NCBI RefSeq assembly: GCF_009856605.1
Contig: NZ_CP047242.1
Coordinates: 3,540,001 to 3,604,000, forward strand
DNA: 64,000 nucleotides
Reading direction: 5' to 3'
Source: Trichormus variabilis 0441
GTDB taxonomy: Bacteria > Cyanobacteriota > Cyanobacteriia > Cyanobacteriales > Nostocaceae
The notes under the pieces are model-generated. The model was given only the letters and a program-made list of their open reading frames with translations. It made no database searches and was not told where the DNA came from. This document shows positions 26,620 to 36,116 of the stretch, piece after piece. Within the stretch, counting starts at the first letter, position 1. Each line of letters opens with the position of its first letter. Position numbers and translations under genes: made by a program.

Positions 26620-29600
26620 ATGACTAACTGTGAACTTAAAACGGCGATCGCCAATAATAATGAGCATTCCTTACAAAGGTTAATTCGAGCAATTAATTTA
26701 TCTAAGGGAGAATTTTCTCTCATTTTAGTTCGTTGTAACTACCAACAGTTACGAGAAGAAATGCGGGATAATCTTCGAGATTTAAGTAAAGATATCAATA
26801 TTAGAGAAATATATGTTCAATCATCGATTAGTGCTTTACACACTACAATCACATCGCAACTATTTTTAGATAATCCCAGTGTTGCTAGCGATTGTTTACC
26901 ATCAGCCTTAATGGTTTTTGGTTTAGAATCAGTAATTGCTCTTGAAGATTTATTAACTGGAATAAATCAGTCACGGGATATTTACGCAGCTAGTTTTCCT
27001 TTCCCTTTAATCTTGTGGTTACAAGATGAAGTGGCATCTTCACTTTCTCGGTTAGCTCCTGACTTTAAAAGCTGGGCTGCAACCACTATTAAATTCGAGA
27101 TGCCCCAGGAAGATTTAATTGCTTTAATTACAAAACAGACAGAATCTCTATTTTCTAAAGTTTTAGAAGTAGGCGCAGAAAAGTTTATCTCTAATGATGC
27201 CCTTGATTTAGCACCGAAATCCCAACATCGTCACGAGATTGAATCAGCCCGTAATGATTTACTGCGTTCTTACAATATCAAATTAGAACCAGGATTAGAG
27301 GCTAGTCTGGAGTTTGTTTTAGGCAGAGATAAGTATGCTAATGATCAAATTAATAGTGCTTTAGCCCATTATCAAAGAAGCCTATCTCTATGGCAGCAAG
27401 AAGAAAAAAAGGAAAGTATAGAAAAGAAATATTTAGAACTGAACTACCAACAAAGACTTTGGCAAGCAATTATCTTATTCCACTTAGGTTTATGTTATCA
27501 CCGGATGGCAGATTTACATCAGAGTGCTAATAGTGGCTATTGGCGACACGCACTATTGTGGTTTCAGCAATGCTTAGATGTGTTGGAAGAGAAGAAAAGA
27601 CAAGATTTAGTAGCTAAATTTATTTTACCTGCGTGTGAGATGCTTTACCGCTTACAGCTTTGGGAAGATTTAAAGAAATTAGCTCAAAAGTCTTTATATC
27701 TACATAAGAGTTATGGCAATCAAGCCCAAATAGCACAAGATTATGGCTTTTTAGCAGCCGTAGCAGGTGCAAATAACGATTGGATACTAGCTCATGAATT
27801 AGCTAATACTGCATTAGATATTCTGGAGAAAGTAACAGGAACTCGACAGCATGAGAGTTGGTATCTTTTGTTGTTAGCCCGTTCACAAAGGCATTTAGGA
27901 GAATATGAAGAATCTATCAATAACTTAGAATGGGCAAGGGTTGTTTGTGAGCTACAATATGAGCCTTCTTTGTACTTGGAAATTTTAGAGGAATTGCGAT
28001 CGCTCTATTTTATTGAGCGACATGAATATTTAGAAGCCTTTAAACTTAAGCAAGAAAAAATCCAAATTGAACATCAGTATGGTTTACGTGCTTTTATTGG
28101 TGCAAGTCAATTACAGGCACAACGTTACAAAATTAATTCAGTCTTAGAACCCCAAAGTATCCCCTTTATTCCAGAGGAAGTTGCCCAAGAAATATCTGCT
28201 TCTGGAAGACAACAAGATGTCAATCGTTTAATTGAAAGAATTACTCGTGCTGACTATAAACTCACAGTAGTTCATGGTCCATCAGGAGTTGGTAAAAGTT
28301 CACTGCTCAAAGCTGGTTTATTACCAGCTGTAAAGAATAAAGTGATTGGTGAGCGGATACCTCTACCTATTGTGTTATCTGCTTATACTGATTGGACAAC
28401 CAGTTTGGGGCGAGGTTTTTATAATGTGTTAGCACCATTAGATATCTCAAGTTCCCTGGAATTTACTCCCGCTATTCTGCTAGAAAAGTTCCGCTCTGCA
28501 ACTGCACGTAATCATACAATTATTATTATTTTTGATCAATTTGAAGAGTTCTTTTTCGTAAGTAGCTTTCAGCAAAAGTTAGAATTCTATCAGTTTTTTA
28601 GCGAATGTTTGAATATTGCATATTTAAAAATTATTATTTCCATCAGAGAAGATTATCTCCATTACTTATTAGATTTTGAGCGCTGGGATAAAACACAGCC
28701 AGATAGTTTCCATGATTTAGATGTCATTAACAAAAATATTTTAGATAAAGATATCCGCTACTTTCTGGGGAAATTTTCCCGTGAAGATGCCGTTGCTATT
28801 ATTCGTTACTTGACCCAAACATCTCAATACGAAGTCAAGGATGATTTAATTAATGAACTAGTGCAGGATTTAGCAGGAGAAACCGAAGAAGTCCACCCAA
28901 TTGAATTACAAATAGTAGGCGCGCAGCTACAAGCAGAAAATATCACGAATCTCGAAAAATACAAACTTTGTGGAGGTACGAAAAAACTTATAGAACGCTG
29001 GCTAGAGGAAGTTATTCGAGATTGTGGTCAAGAACATGAAGATTTTAGCTGGAAACTATTATATGAATTAACTGACGAAAAAGGCACACGTCCCCTCAAA
29101 ACTAAATCTGATTTAATGCTGGCTTTAGAAAAATATCTTGATAATCAGTCAGATTTTGATTCACGCTGGGAGTTGATTTTAGAGATTTTGGTTGGTTCAG
29201 GTTTAATATTGTGCTGGCGAGAAGAGTTAGGCGAACGCTACCAGTTAGTCCATGATTATTTAGTTGAACCAATTCGCCAAAGAAATGATTATGGCATCAT
29301 TGCCGAATTAGAAAAAATCAAATCGGAAAAAACTCAAGCAGAGGTAGCCCGAAAATTATCTCAAGAGCAGCTAAATTCAGTTTTGCGGCGTAGATTGCGA
29401 GAAGCACGAGCAGCAGGGGTACTGCTGGCAGTTATGGGCGGCACGATCGCTTCTTTGTGGTGGCAAGCCGATATGCAGAAAAGAACCGCAGAGCTACAAA
29501 CCATCCGTGCTGAAACCAGCGAGACCAATTTGCAAATTAGTGCGATCGCCGCATCTAGCGAAGCTCTATTTTCCTCCAACCAAGAATTTGATGCTTTATT

Positions 29601-31605
29601 AGAAAGTTTGAGAGCCTGGCAAAAACTTAAACAAGCCAAGGAGGTGCGACCAGAAACCCGAATGCGCGTGGTTACAGCCTTACAACAGGCAGTTTATGGA
29701 GTTACGGAGTTAAATCGCTTAGAGGGGCATAGTGATATTGTTTGGGGTGTAGCTTTTAGTCCTGATGGTCAATTATTAGCTTCCGGTAGCACAGACAGAA
29801 CAATCAAACTTTGGCGACCTGACGGGACACTACTCCAAACCCTTGAAGGTCATACTAGCGCGGTTACCAGTGTCAGTTTTAGTCCTGATGGTCAGACTAT
29901 AGCTTCAACTAGTCTCGACCAAACAGTACGAATTTGGCGGAAAAACCCAACAACTGGTGAATTCGCCCCAGAGCCGGCCCAAAGCCTCAGAAAACACAAA
30001 GATTGGGTTTATAGCGCCAATTTTAGCCCTGATGGAGAATTGTTAGCTACTGCCAGCAGGGATAGAACTATTAAAATTTGGGATCGGGATGGTAACTTAA
30101 TCAAAACTCTTAAGGGTCATCAAGGCTCTGTCAACTGGGTCAGTTTCAGTCCAGACAGTCAATTTATTGCTTCAGCTAGTGAGGATAAGACCGTCAAAAT
30201 TTGGCGCAGAGACGGTAGCTTGGTGAAAACTTTATCTGCACATCAGGAAGGTGTAACTGTCGTCACTTTTAGCCCTGATGGTAAGCTACTAGCTTCAGCC
30301 GACCGAGACAATGTTATTCAACTATGGCAATGGGATAGTAGTAATCACAATAACCCAGAAGTTGATATCTATAAAACCTTAAAGCAACATACCAGCACGG
30401 TATGGAGTCTCAGTTTCAGTTCTGACAGTAAACAGTTAGCCTCAGCCAGTGATGACAATACTATCAACCTCTGGAGTCATACAGGCAACTTAATTAAGAC
30501 TTTTAAGGGACACAGTGACGCTGTTGTCAGTGTAGCTTTCAGTCCAGATACTAAAATTCTGGCCTCTGGAAGTTATGACAAGAGCGTGAAATTGTGGAGT
30601 TTAGAAGCGCCTAGACTACCGATTCTGCGGGGACATGAGGATCGAGTTTTGAGTGTTGCTTGGAGTCCTGATGGTCAGGTATTGGCTTCTAGTAGTCGCG
30701 ATCGCACTGTAAAACTATGGCGAAGACAGTTGAATAAGGGCAGACTTGATGCTCATCTTTACAAAACCTTAGTGGGTCACACCCAGATGGTTCATAGCGT
30801 CAGTATTGACCCCAAAGGTGAAATTTTAGCTTCTGCTAGTGAAGACAAAACCGTTAAACTTTGGCGACTGGATGGAACTCTCCTGAAAACTCTCTCTGGT
30901 CATAGTGATAGCGTAGTCAGTGTTAGTTTCAGCCCTGATGGTCATTTATTAGCATCAGCTAGTAGAGATCACACAATTAAACTGTGGAATCGTGATGGAA
31001 GTTTGCTCAAAACTTTAGTGGGGCATGAAGCGCGAGTCAATAGCGTCAGTTTTAGCCCTGATGGAGAGGTTTTAGCTTCTGCTAGTGACGATAAAACAAT
31101 CAAGCTTTGGCGGCCAGATGGGAGTTTAATCAAAACCTTTGACCCTCACGATAGCTGGGTATTAGGTGTCAGTTTTAGCCCGACTGAAAAATTATTGGCT
31201 TCTGCTGGTTGGGACAACACAGTCAGACTATGGCGACAAGATGGGACTTTGTTACAAACCTTATTAAGAGGATTTAGCGATAGCGTTAATGCTGTGAGTT
31301 TTAGTCCCACTGGTGAAATACTTGCTGCTGCTAATTGGGATAGTACAGTCAAATTGTGGAGCCGTGAGGGCAAATTGATTAAAACCCTCAACGGACACGA
31401 AGCTCCTGTGTTGAGCGTCAGTTTTAGCCCCGACGGACAAACGTTAGCTTCAGCTAGCGATGACAACACAATTATTTTATGGAACTTACACCTTGATGAC
31501 CTGCTGACTCGTGGTTGTGGCTGGGTCAATAATTATCTGAAGCACAACAACAATGTGGATGAGCGCGATCGCTTGCTTTGTGATGATGTCAGCGATCGTA
31601 TCTAA
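26620..31605 (+). CDS. STAND NTPase with TPR-like region and 14 WD40 repeats
   Basis: 1661 residues. Residues about 1-200 form an alpha/beta domain with strands FSLILVRC, SALMVFGLE and FPLILWLQDEV but no Walker A, resembling an inactive NTPase fold. About 225-500 are TPR-like helices. About 530-900 are a STAND NTPase (Walker A GPSGVGKSS near residue 555, Walker B TIIIIFDQFEEFF, sensor IIISIREDY). About 940-960 is a hydrophobic segment (VLLAVMGGTIASLWW). About 1030-1630 hold 14 WD40 repeats, enough for two seven-bladed propellers, and then the tail LTRGCGWVNNYL seen in cyanobacterial WD40 proteins. Such proteins sense a ligand on the propeller and oligomerise on ATP binding. The ligand and output are unknown. 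The repeats share nearly identical DNA, so blade number may vary between strains. Confidence 0.9.
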   Translation: MTNCELKTAIANNNEHSLQRLIRAINLSKGEFSLILVRCNYQQLREEMRDNLRDLSKDINIREIYVQSSISALHTTITSQLFLDNPSVASDCLPSALMVFGLESVIALEDLLTGINQSRDIYAASFPFPLILWLQDEVASSLSRLAPDFKSWAATTIKFEMPQEDLIALITKQTESLFSKVLEVGAEKFISNDALDLAPKSQHRHEIESARNDLLRSYNIKLEPGLEASLEFVLGRDKYANDQINSALAHYQRSLSLWQQEEKKESIEKKYLELNYQQRLWQAIILFHLGLCYHRMADLHQSANSGYWRHALLWFQQCLDVLEEKKRQDLVAKFILPACEMLYRLQLWEDLKKLAQKSLYLHKSYGNQAQIAQDYGFLAAVAGANNDWILAHELANTALDILEKVTGTRQHESWYLLLLARSQRHLGEYEESINNLEWARVVCELQYEPSLYLEILEELRSLYFIERHEYLEAFKLKQEKIQIEHQYGLRAFIGASQLQAQRYKINSVLEPQSIPFIPEEVAQEISASGRQQDVNRLIERITRADYKLTVVHGPSGVGKSSLLKAGLLPAVKNKVIGERIPLPIVLSAYTDWTTSLGRGFYNVLAPLDISSSLEFTPAILLEKFRSATARNHTIIIIFDQFEEFFFVSSFQQKLEFYQFFSECLNIAYLKIIISIREDYLHYLLDFERWDKTQPDSFHDLDVINKNILDKDIRYFLGKFSREDAVAIIRYLTQTSQYEVKDDLINELVQDLAGETEEVHPIELQIVGAQLQAENITNLEKYKLCGGTKKLIERWLEEVIRDCGQEHEDFSWKLLYELTDEKGTRPLKTKSDLMLALEKYLDNQSDFDSRWELILEILVGSGLILCWREELGERYQLVHDYLVEPIRQRNDYGIIAELEKIKSEKTQAEVARKLSQEQLNSVLRRRLREARAAGVLLAVMGGTIASLWWQADMQKRTAELQTIRAETSETNLQISAIAASSEALFSSNQEFDALLESLRAWQKLKQAKEVRPETRMRVVTALQQAVYGVTELNRLEGHSDIVWGVAFSPDGQLLASGSTDRTIKLWRPDGTLLQTLEGHTSAVTSVSFSPDGQTIASTSLDQTVRIWRKNPTTGEFAPEPAQSLRKHKDWVYSANFSPDGELLATASRDRTIKIWDRDGNLIKTLKGHQGSVNWVSFSPDSQFIASASEDKTVKIWRRDGSLVKTLSAHQEGVTVVTFSPDGKLLASADRDNVIQLWQWDSSNHNNPEVDIYKTLKQHTSTVWSLSFSSDSKQLASASDDNTINLWSHTGNLIKTFKGHSDAVVSVAFSPDTKILASGSYDKSVKLWSLEAPRLPILRGHEDRVLSVAWSPDGQVLASSSRDRTVKLWRRQLNKGRLDAHLYKTLVGHTQMVHSVSIDPKGEILASASEDKTVKLWRLDGTLLKTLSGHSDSVVSVSFSPDGHLLASASRDHTIKLWNRDGSLLKTLVGHEARVNSVSFSPDGEVLASASDDKTIKLWRPDGSLIKTFDPHDSWVLGVSFSPTEKLLASAGWDNTVRLWRQDGTLLQTLLRGFSDSVNAVSFSPTGEILAAANWDSTVKLWSREGKLIKTLNGHEAPVLSVSFSPDGQTLASASDDNTIILWNLHLDDLLTRGCGWVNNYLKHNNNVDERDRLLCDDVSDRI

Positions 31606-31667
31606 GAACTAATACGTAATTAAATCGACTATCCATACCAAAATCGACGAAACGCTCAGTTTGTAGT

Positions 31668-31710
31668 GATTTTGAATTTTGTGGCGCTTGCATTAGCTGT
31701 AGGGTATCTA
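31668..31710. repeat. Noncoding sequence related to 3215-3250
   Basis: TTTTGAATTTTGTGGCGCTTG followed by TGTAGGGTAT recurs upstream of the pseudouridine synthase gene with few changes. In both places it would translate as LNFVAL...VGY, but it lies between genes, so it is an interspersed repeat. Confidence 0.6.
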
Positions 31711-31727
31711 AATTCCACCTTGCAGTA

Positions 31728-32090
31728 TCAGCTCCAAGAGCGATCGTCACTTAACAAATCATCACTACTTACCTGTTGCTTGTTTTCTTCCGTTTCTACT
31801 TCTAGTAAGTTGCTTAAAAAAGCTTGTAATCTCATACGTTCAATATAAGGCCAACCCCCTTCAGATTCAATGTCTTTCAACATAGCGTAGAGATGCTGGC
31901 GATTATTGGGTAAACTCTCTTGGAATGTTCCATCACGAATCTCTCTGTGTAATTGTTCTAACTGGCGCAACAATTTTAGAAGAGCTGTAGTATTTCCTTG
32001 ACAACTTTTAGCCGCATCTTGAACTACATCCGTAATATTTTGTAACTTATCTGAAAATTGGCTTGATTCCGTAATGCTGTTGTTGCTCAT
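31728..32090 (-). CDS. Conserved hypothetical helical protein
   Basis: 120 residues, predicted all-helical (DKLQNITDVVQDAAKSC, LLKLLRQLEQLHREIRDG, then YIERMRLQAFLSNLLEVE), with a charged C-terminus. No known domain. The ATG at 32090 is preferred over upstream codons because GAGAGGG stands 5 bases before it. It is a single gene, convergent with the WD40 gene and divergent from psbO. Function unknown. Confidence 0.7.
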   Translation of the reverse strand: MSNNSITESSQFSDKLQNITDVVQDAAKSCQGNTTALLKLLRQLEQLHREIRDGTFQESLPNNRQHLYAMLKDIESEGGWPYIERMRLQAFLSNLLEVETEENKQQVSSDDLLSDDRSWS

Positions 32091-32596
32091 GCAACCCTCT
32101 CTGTTTAAATTAAGTCTACCCAAATTTACCGAATATAGTCGTCTTTCATCTCCTAAGACCAACTTACAAATATATTCGTATAATTTTTTCTCAGTAACTC
32201 ATCCCCATCACCCTTTATCCCCAGAAGGACATACCTTCCCAATCTCCATAACTTTGATACTAAAGTGGCGCAGTAACGGTTCACACAGACTCATAAGAAG
32301 CCTTATGGGATCAACGCCAGTTACTCAAGACTAGAAGTGCTTTGATTTTGAGTTAAAAAAAATCGTATGATCTGGCTGATTTCCCTAATAAAGCAAGCGG
32401 CTGTATTTAGTGGTAACACATACATAATACAGAACGACTTGGGCAACCCTGCCAATCCCTGTGGTGTTGGCACAGCGCGAAGCCAAATCCAACTTTCGCG
32501 TTATTTGAGGTAAGTAGTGATGCCAATTTGCCGCAAAATGTACTTATCACTATGCCCAAACCATTTATATATCGATTTTTGACATTGAGGTTGATC
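32091..32596. other. psbO upstream region
   Basis: 506 bases without a gene. Open frames here (for example 32074-32334 plus) have no family resemblance. A GC-rich patch at about 32450-32490 (GCCAATCCCTGTGGTGTTGGC) can form a stem and resembles interspersed repeats. The psbO promoter must lie in the last part. Confidence 0.5.
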
Positions 32597-33418
32597 ATGA
32601 GGTATCGCGCTTTAATTGTTGCATTCTTGGCTGTGTGCTTGGGGCTACTAACTGCTTGTAGTGACGCTCCAGCTTCTAGTACCAGAGATATACTGACTTA
32701 CGAACAAATTCGAGGCACTGGCCTGGCTAACAAATGTCCCCAACTTACAGAAACAAGCCGTGGCTCAATTCCCTTGGATTCCAGCAAGTCCTACGTCATC
32801 AAAGAACTTTGCTTGGAACCAACCAATTTCTTTGTTAAAGAAGAACCTGCTAATAAACGCCAAGCAGCAGAATTTGTAGCTGGCAAATTGTTAACCAGAT
32901 ACACTTCCACTATTGACCAGGTGTCAGGTGATCTTAAGTTCAACGATGATAGCAGCTTGACCTTTGTGGAAAAAGATGGTCTTGACTTCCAAGCCATTAC
33001 GGTACAATTACCTGGTGGTGAGCGAGTACCCTTCCTGTTCACCATTAAAAATTTAGTTGCTCAAACACAACCTGGTTTAAGCAGTCTAAATACTTCCACA
33101 GACTTTGAAGGTACATTCAAAGTACCTTCTTATCGTGGTGCTGCATTCTTAGATCCTAAAGGTCGAGGTGTTGTTAGTGGCTATGATAATGCCGTAGCTC
33201 TTCCAGCCCAAGCCGATGATGAAGACCTTACCCGTACTAACGTTAAGCGTGCGGAAATTCTCAACGGCAAAATTTCTCTACAAATAGCTAAAGTTGATAG
33301 CTCTAGTGGTGAAATTGCTGGTACTTTTGAGAGCGAACAGCCCTCGGATACTGATTTAGGCGCTGATGAACCCAAGGAAGTGAAGATTCGGGGTATATTT
33401 TACGCTCGTGTTGAGTAA
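32597..33418 (+). CDS. psbO: Photosystem II manganese-stabilising protein PsbO
   Basis: 273 residues. A signal sequence ends in a lipobox-like LLTAC (Cys22). The mature protein has the PsbO hallmarks: LTYEQIRGTGLANKCP, the disulfide cysteines (CP... and LCLEP), the FVAGKLLTRYTSTID beta barrel and the GRGVVSGYDNAVALPA loop. It caps the Mn4CaO5 cluster on the lumenal side of photosystem II. The ATG at 32597, with TGAGG before it, gives the proper signal peptide; the open frame from 32528 would add a non-homologous leader. The sigF gene follows 0.9 kb downstream. Confidence 0.97.
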   Translation: MRYRALIVAFLAVCLGLLTACSDAPASSTRDILTYEQIRGTGLANKCPQLTETSRGSIPLDSSKSYVIKELCLEPTNFFVKEEPANKRQAAEFVAGKLLTRYTSTIDQVSGDLKFNDDSSLTFVEKDGLDFQAITVQLPGGERVPFLFTIKNLVAQTQPGLSSLNTSTDFEGTFKVPSYRGAAFLDPKGRGVVSGYDNAVALPAQADDEDLTRTNVKRAEILNGKISLQIAKVDSSSGEIAGTFESEQPSDTDLGADEPKEVKIRGIFYARVE

Positions 33419-34326
33419 ACCCAAACGTGCCTAAATTTTCTTGATTACCAAAGCTGTCTGCCACTGAAAACATTCTTGGCCTATGATCAAATTCCCTATT
33501 GAACGTTAACCCATACCCACTAATCTTGCTGAGGTGCGTGGTCTAACTACTCGCTTAAATAACGCAATTTTCGGGTTGATAGAATCCCGTGAGGGCAGGG
33601 AGTGGGGAAAAATGTAGTTCAATCAGTGGTAAAAAGCTGTTAATACCTTCAGAAGAAATGATACAAAGGGGCTTCTAGCCCTTTTTTTATTAGGTTGGTC
33701 AACATTGCTCAACTCCAAACTTCTATTCACGCAAGAAGTCTAATGTTATGTCAATTCAGTTCTATCATTTGGCAAGTTTGCACGATAGTGAGTTTTTTAT
33801 AAAAAAATAATAAACTCTCTTAATTTTATTTCAGTATTAATTACTTTTTTAAGTGTTGCACTGATTAAACTCAAATGTTATACAAAAATCCTTATAAGTA
33901 GCTCAATTGACGATTTTTTAATTCCTTATTCTAAAGCTTATATAAAGTTTTAACCAAGTAATAGTAAATACACTGAGAATTTCAGTCTTCGTGTTACTCA
34001 AAATATATGAAAATTTCAGCCTGAATACTTATTAAGAAAGTTAAGTAAAATTTCGGTTTCAATTTTAACTCAAAATTCTATATTTTGTCTGTATGTAGCT
34101 CTGATAAAGCTCCAGAAAATACAAAGAGAAATAAAGACACGATGCAATTCTCGTTAATTTAAATTCTGTTTGATTTTCGGTCTCTTGACATTTTGATAAC
34201 ACCAACTGTGAATTAATCAAAATTTTCACAGAGCAAATAATTTAATATTTGCGTTGATAGCGCTTAATCGCAGCCTTATTTAAAAGCGATTACTCAAATA
34301 ATTATTTACTTAATAAATGCGGTGCT
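33419..34326. other. psbO-sigF intergenic region
   Basis: 908 bases with no gene. The first 270 bases are of normal composition and end in an intrinsic terminator (33665-33688); this stretch could be the psbO 3' UTR or a small RNA. The rest (33690-34326) is very AT-rich and holds nothing recognisable except the sigF promoter space. Confidence 0.5.
33665..33688 (+). terminator. Intrinsic terminator downstream of psbO
   Basis: Stem AAAGGG(G)CT / AGCCCTTT with a TCT loop, running into seven T residues. It is about 250 bases after the psbO stop, so it may end the psbO mRNA or a separate small transcript. Confidence 0.75.
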
Positions 34327-35103
34327 ATGCCTACAACAGCTACCAACGAATTGAAATACGAAATTTGGCAGTTGTTACGAGAATATCAGCAATCTCGGTC
34401 AGAAACTGTTCGTAATCAACTAGTAAAACTGAATCTTGGATTAGTGAGGAAAGAAGCTCACTACTGGATGAATCAATGCCGTGAAAACTATGATGATTTA
34501 GTTCAGGTTGGTTGTTTGGGTTTAATCAGAGCGATTGAAAGATTTGAAATTGCCAAAGGCCACGCTTTTAGCTCCTTTGCTATTCCTTATATTCGTGGCG
34601 AAATTCAGCACTACCTCCGTGATAAAGGTGTAACAGTAAGAATTCCTCGTCGCTACTTGGCTATACAACAGCGAGCGATTGGGGTTTCGCGTTCTTTGCG
34701 GGAACAATACAACCGCCAACCAACTGACTCAGAATTAGCAACAGCACTGGATATTTCTCCAGATGAGTGGCAGGAAATCAAATTAGCATGGGTAAATCGC
34801 GCTCCTTTGAGTTTAGATGTACCAGTTCAAGATGGTGAAGAAGGAGCAACTAGCCTGGGAGAATTGGTTCCTGATCATCATTACCGCAGTTTTCAGTTGG
34901 CGCAAGAAGACCAAATTCGCTTACAACAAGCATTGTTCCAGTTAGAGCAACGCACTCGTGAAGTTTTAGAGTGTGTGTTTTTACAAGACTTGACGCAGAA
35001 ACAGGTGGCAGAACACTTAGGAATTAGTGTCGTCACAGTTTCCAGGAGAGTCAAAAAAGGGTTGGACTTGTTAAAGCATCTTATGTGTGTGGCAGACGAT
35101 TAA
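34327..35103 (+). CDS. sigF: Group 3 sigma factor SigF
   Basis: 258 residues. Sigma-70 region 2 has LVQVGCLGLIRAIERFE and the -10 recognition helix. Region 3 includes GEIQHYLRDKG and VRIPRR. Region 4 has the HTH LTQKQVAEHLGISVVTVSRRVKKG. There is no region 1.1, and this is the SigB/F/G type called SigF in cyanobacteria. In Synechocystis SigF controls type IV pilus genes and surface properties. The next gene here is a PilP-like lipoprotein, which fits. No anti-sigma gene is adjacent. Confidence 0.93.
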   Translation: MPTTATNELKYEIWQLLREYQQSRSETVRNQLVKLNLGLVRKEAHYWMNQCRENYDDLVQVGCLGLIRAIERFEIAKGHAFSSFAIPYIRGEIQHYLRDKGVTVRIPRRYLAIQQRAIGVSRSLREQYNRQPTDSELATALDISPDEWQEIKLAWVNRAPLSLDVPVQDGEEGATSLGELVPDHHYRSFQLAQEDQIRLQQALFQLEQRTREVLECVFLQDLTQKQVAEHLGISVVTVSRRVKKGLDLLKHLMCVADD

Positions 35104-35197
35104 AGTTCCATTAAGTCATCAGCATTTATTCGGAATTATTAGTGTCAAAAACAACTCTTTAAATCCCAAAAAATTAGGTTATAAAGGAAACGACAAC

Positions 35198-35232
35198 AAT
35201 GCCTGAAATACAAACAGGCATTTTGCCTTTTA
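35198..35232 (+). terminator. Intrinsic terminator after sigF
   Basis: 8-bp stem AATGCCTG / CAGGCATT with a 9-base loop, then TTGCCTTTT, 95 bases after the sigF stop. It separates sigF from the lipoprotein gene. Confidence 0.7.
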
Positions 35233-35268
35233 TCAATAACAGTTTCCTATAGCGTTTGAGAACGGCTA

Positions 35269-36114
35269 ATGGGCAGAAAATCTAAAATTTTACTTGCAAG
35301 TATTGTAACCGTGGCGATCGCCGGATGTGCCTCGGAAGACACACCACCAATTGCTAATCCTAGTCCCCCCCCAACTGCTGCGCCTGTAGCGAAAGCGCCA
35401 GTTAAGGCTGAATCCTTTAATAATCCGGTTGTGTCTCCTAATGCCTCTGTAAAGGTTGCCTCTGGGTCTCCTAATCTAATTCAATTGACCAATGGTACTG
35501 AACGGGCAAATTTAGTTTCTAAAGGACGGATTGACCCCTTTGCTCAAATTATCGGACAGCCAATTGCCGAAATGCCAGCAAATACACCTGCTAAAATAGT
35601 TCCCTCTTTACCACCTCTACCCCCTGGTACTACGCCAAAAAGGGTAAATGTGAAAAACAATGCAAATTCAACTACAAACAAGAAAACACTGATAGCAAAA
35701 TCACGCCCTAATTTAATGCCGGTTCTGCCTAAAGTTTTACCTCAAGTCGTCCCCAATCCGACTTTAGTTTCAGTATTACCACCACCGGCACAACCTGATT
35801 TAGCTAAAGCAGTTGTGGTTACTGGTGTAGTGATAGTGGGTAGAGAACCCCAAGCCATAATTAAAATACCTAACGAAATCGCCAGTCGTTACGTGCAAGC
35901 AGGACAAAGACTAGCAAATGGTCTGTTGGTGAAACGAATTGAAATGAATGCAGGTTCCAATCCGATCGTAATTCTGGAACAATATGGTATTGAAGTTGCC
36001 AGAATGGTGGGTGAAGCGCCTGTTGGAACTACACCAGGAAGCACAAACCCTACTGGTAGTCCGGTTTCAGTTGTAACACCTACTACTAATCTTCCTGCTG
36101 TTGGAGCCTCATAA
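35269..36114 (+). CDS. Proline-rich lipoprotein with PilP-like C-terminal domain
   Basis: 281 residues. A lipoprotein signal (ILLASIVTVAIAGC, Cys20) is followed by about 160 residues of Pro/Ala/Asn-rich linker. A beta-rich domain follows (about 185-245: VVVTGVVIVGREPQAII, AGQRLANGLLVKRIE, VILEQYGIEVARMVG), whose pattern recalls PilP of the type IV pilus. Its place after sigF, the sigma factor linked to pili in Synechocystis, supports a surface/pilus role. That is inference; it may simply be an envelope lipoprotein. Confidence 0.72.
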   Translation: MGRKSKILLASIVTVAIAGCASEDTPPIANPSPPPTAAPVAKAPVKAESFNNPVVSPNASVKVASGSPNLIQLTNGTERANLVSKGRIDPFAQIIGQPIAEMPANTPAKIVPSLPPLPPGTTPKRVNVKNNANSTTNKKTLIAKSRPNLMPVLPKVLPQVVPNPTLVSVLPPPAQPDLAKAVVVTGVVIVGREPQAIIKIPNEIASRYVQAGQRLANGLLVKRIEMNAGSNPIVILEQYGIEVARMVGEAPVGTTPGSTNPTGSPVSVVTPTTNLPAVGAS

Positions 36115-36116
36115 AG

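Noticed and set aside
31146..31529. 127-codon minus-strand frame within the WD40 repeats
   Set aside because: Repeat-derived shadow; mirrors the WD40 periodicity.
32074..32334. 86-codon plus-strand frame upstream of psbO
   Set aside because: Overlaps the start of the minus-strand gene at 32090 and has no family resemblance.
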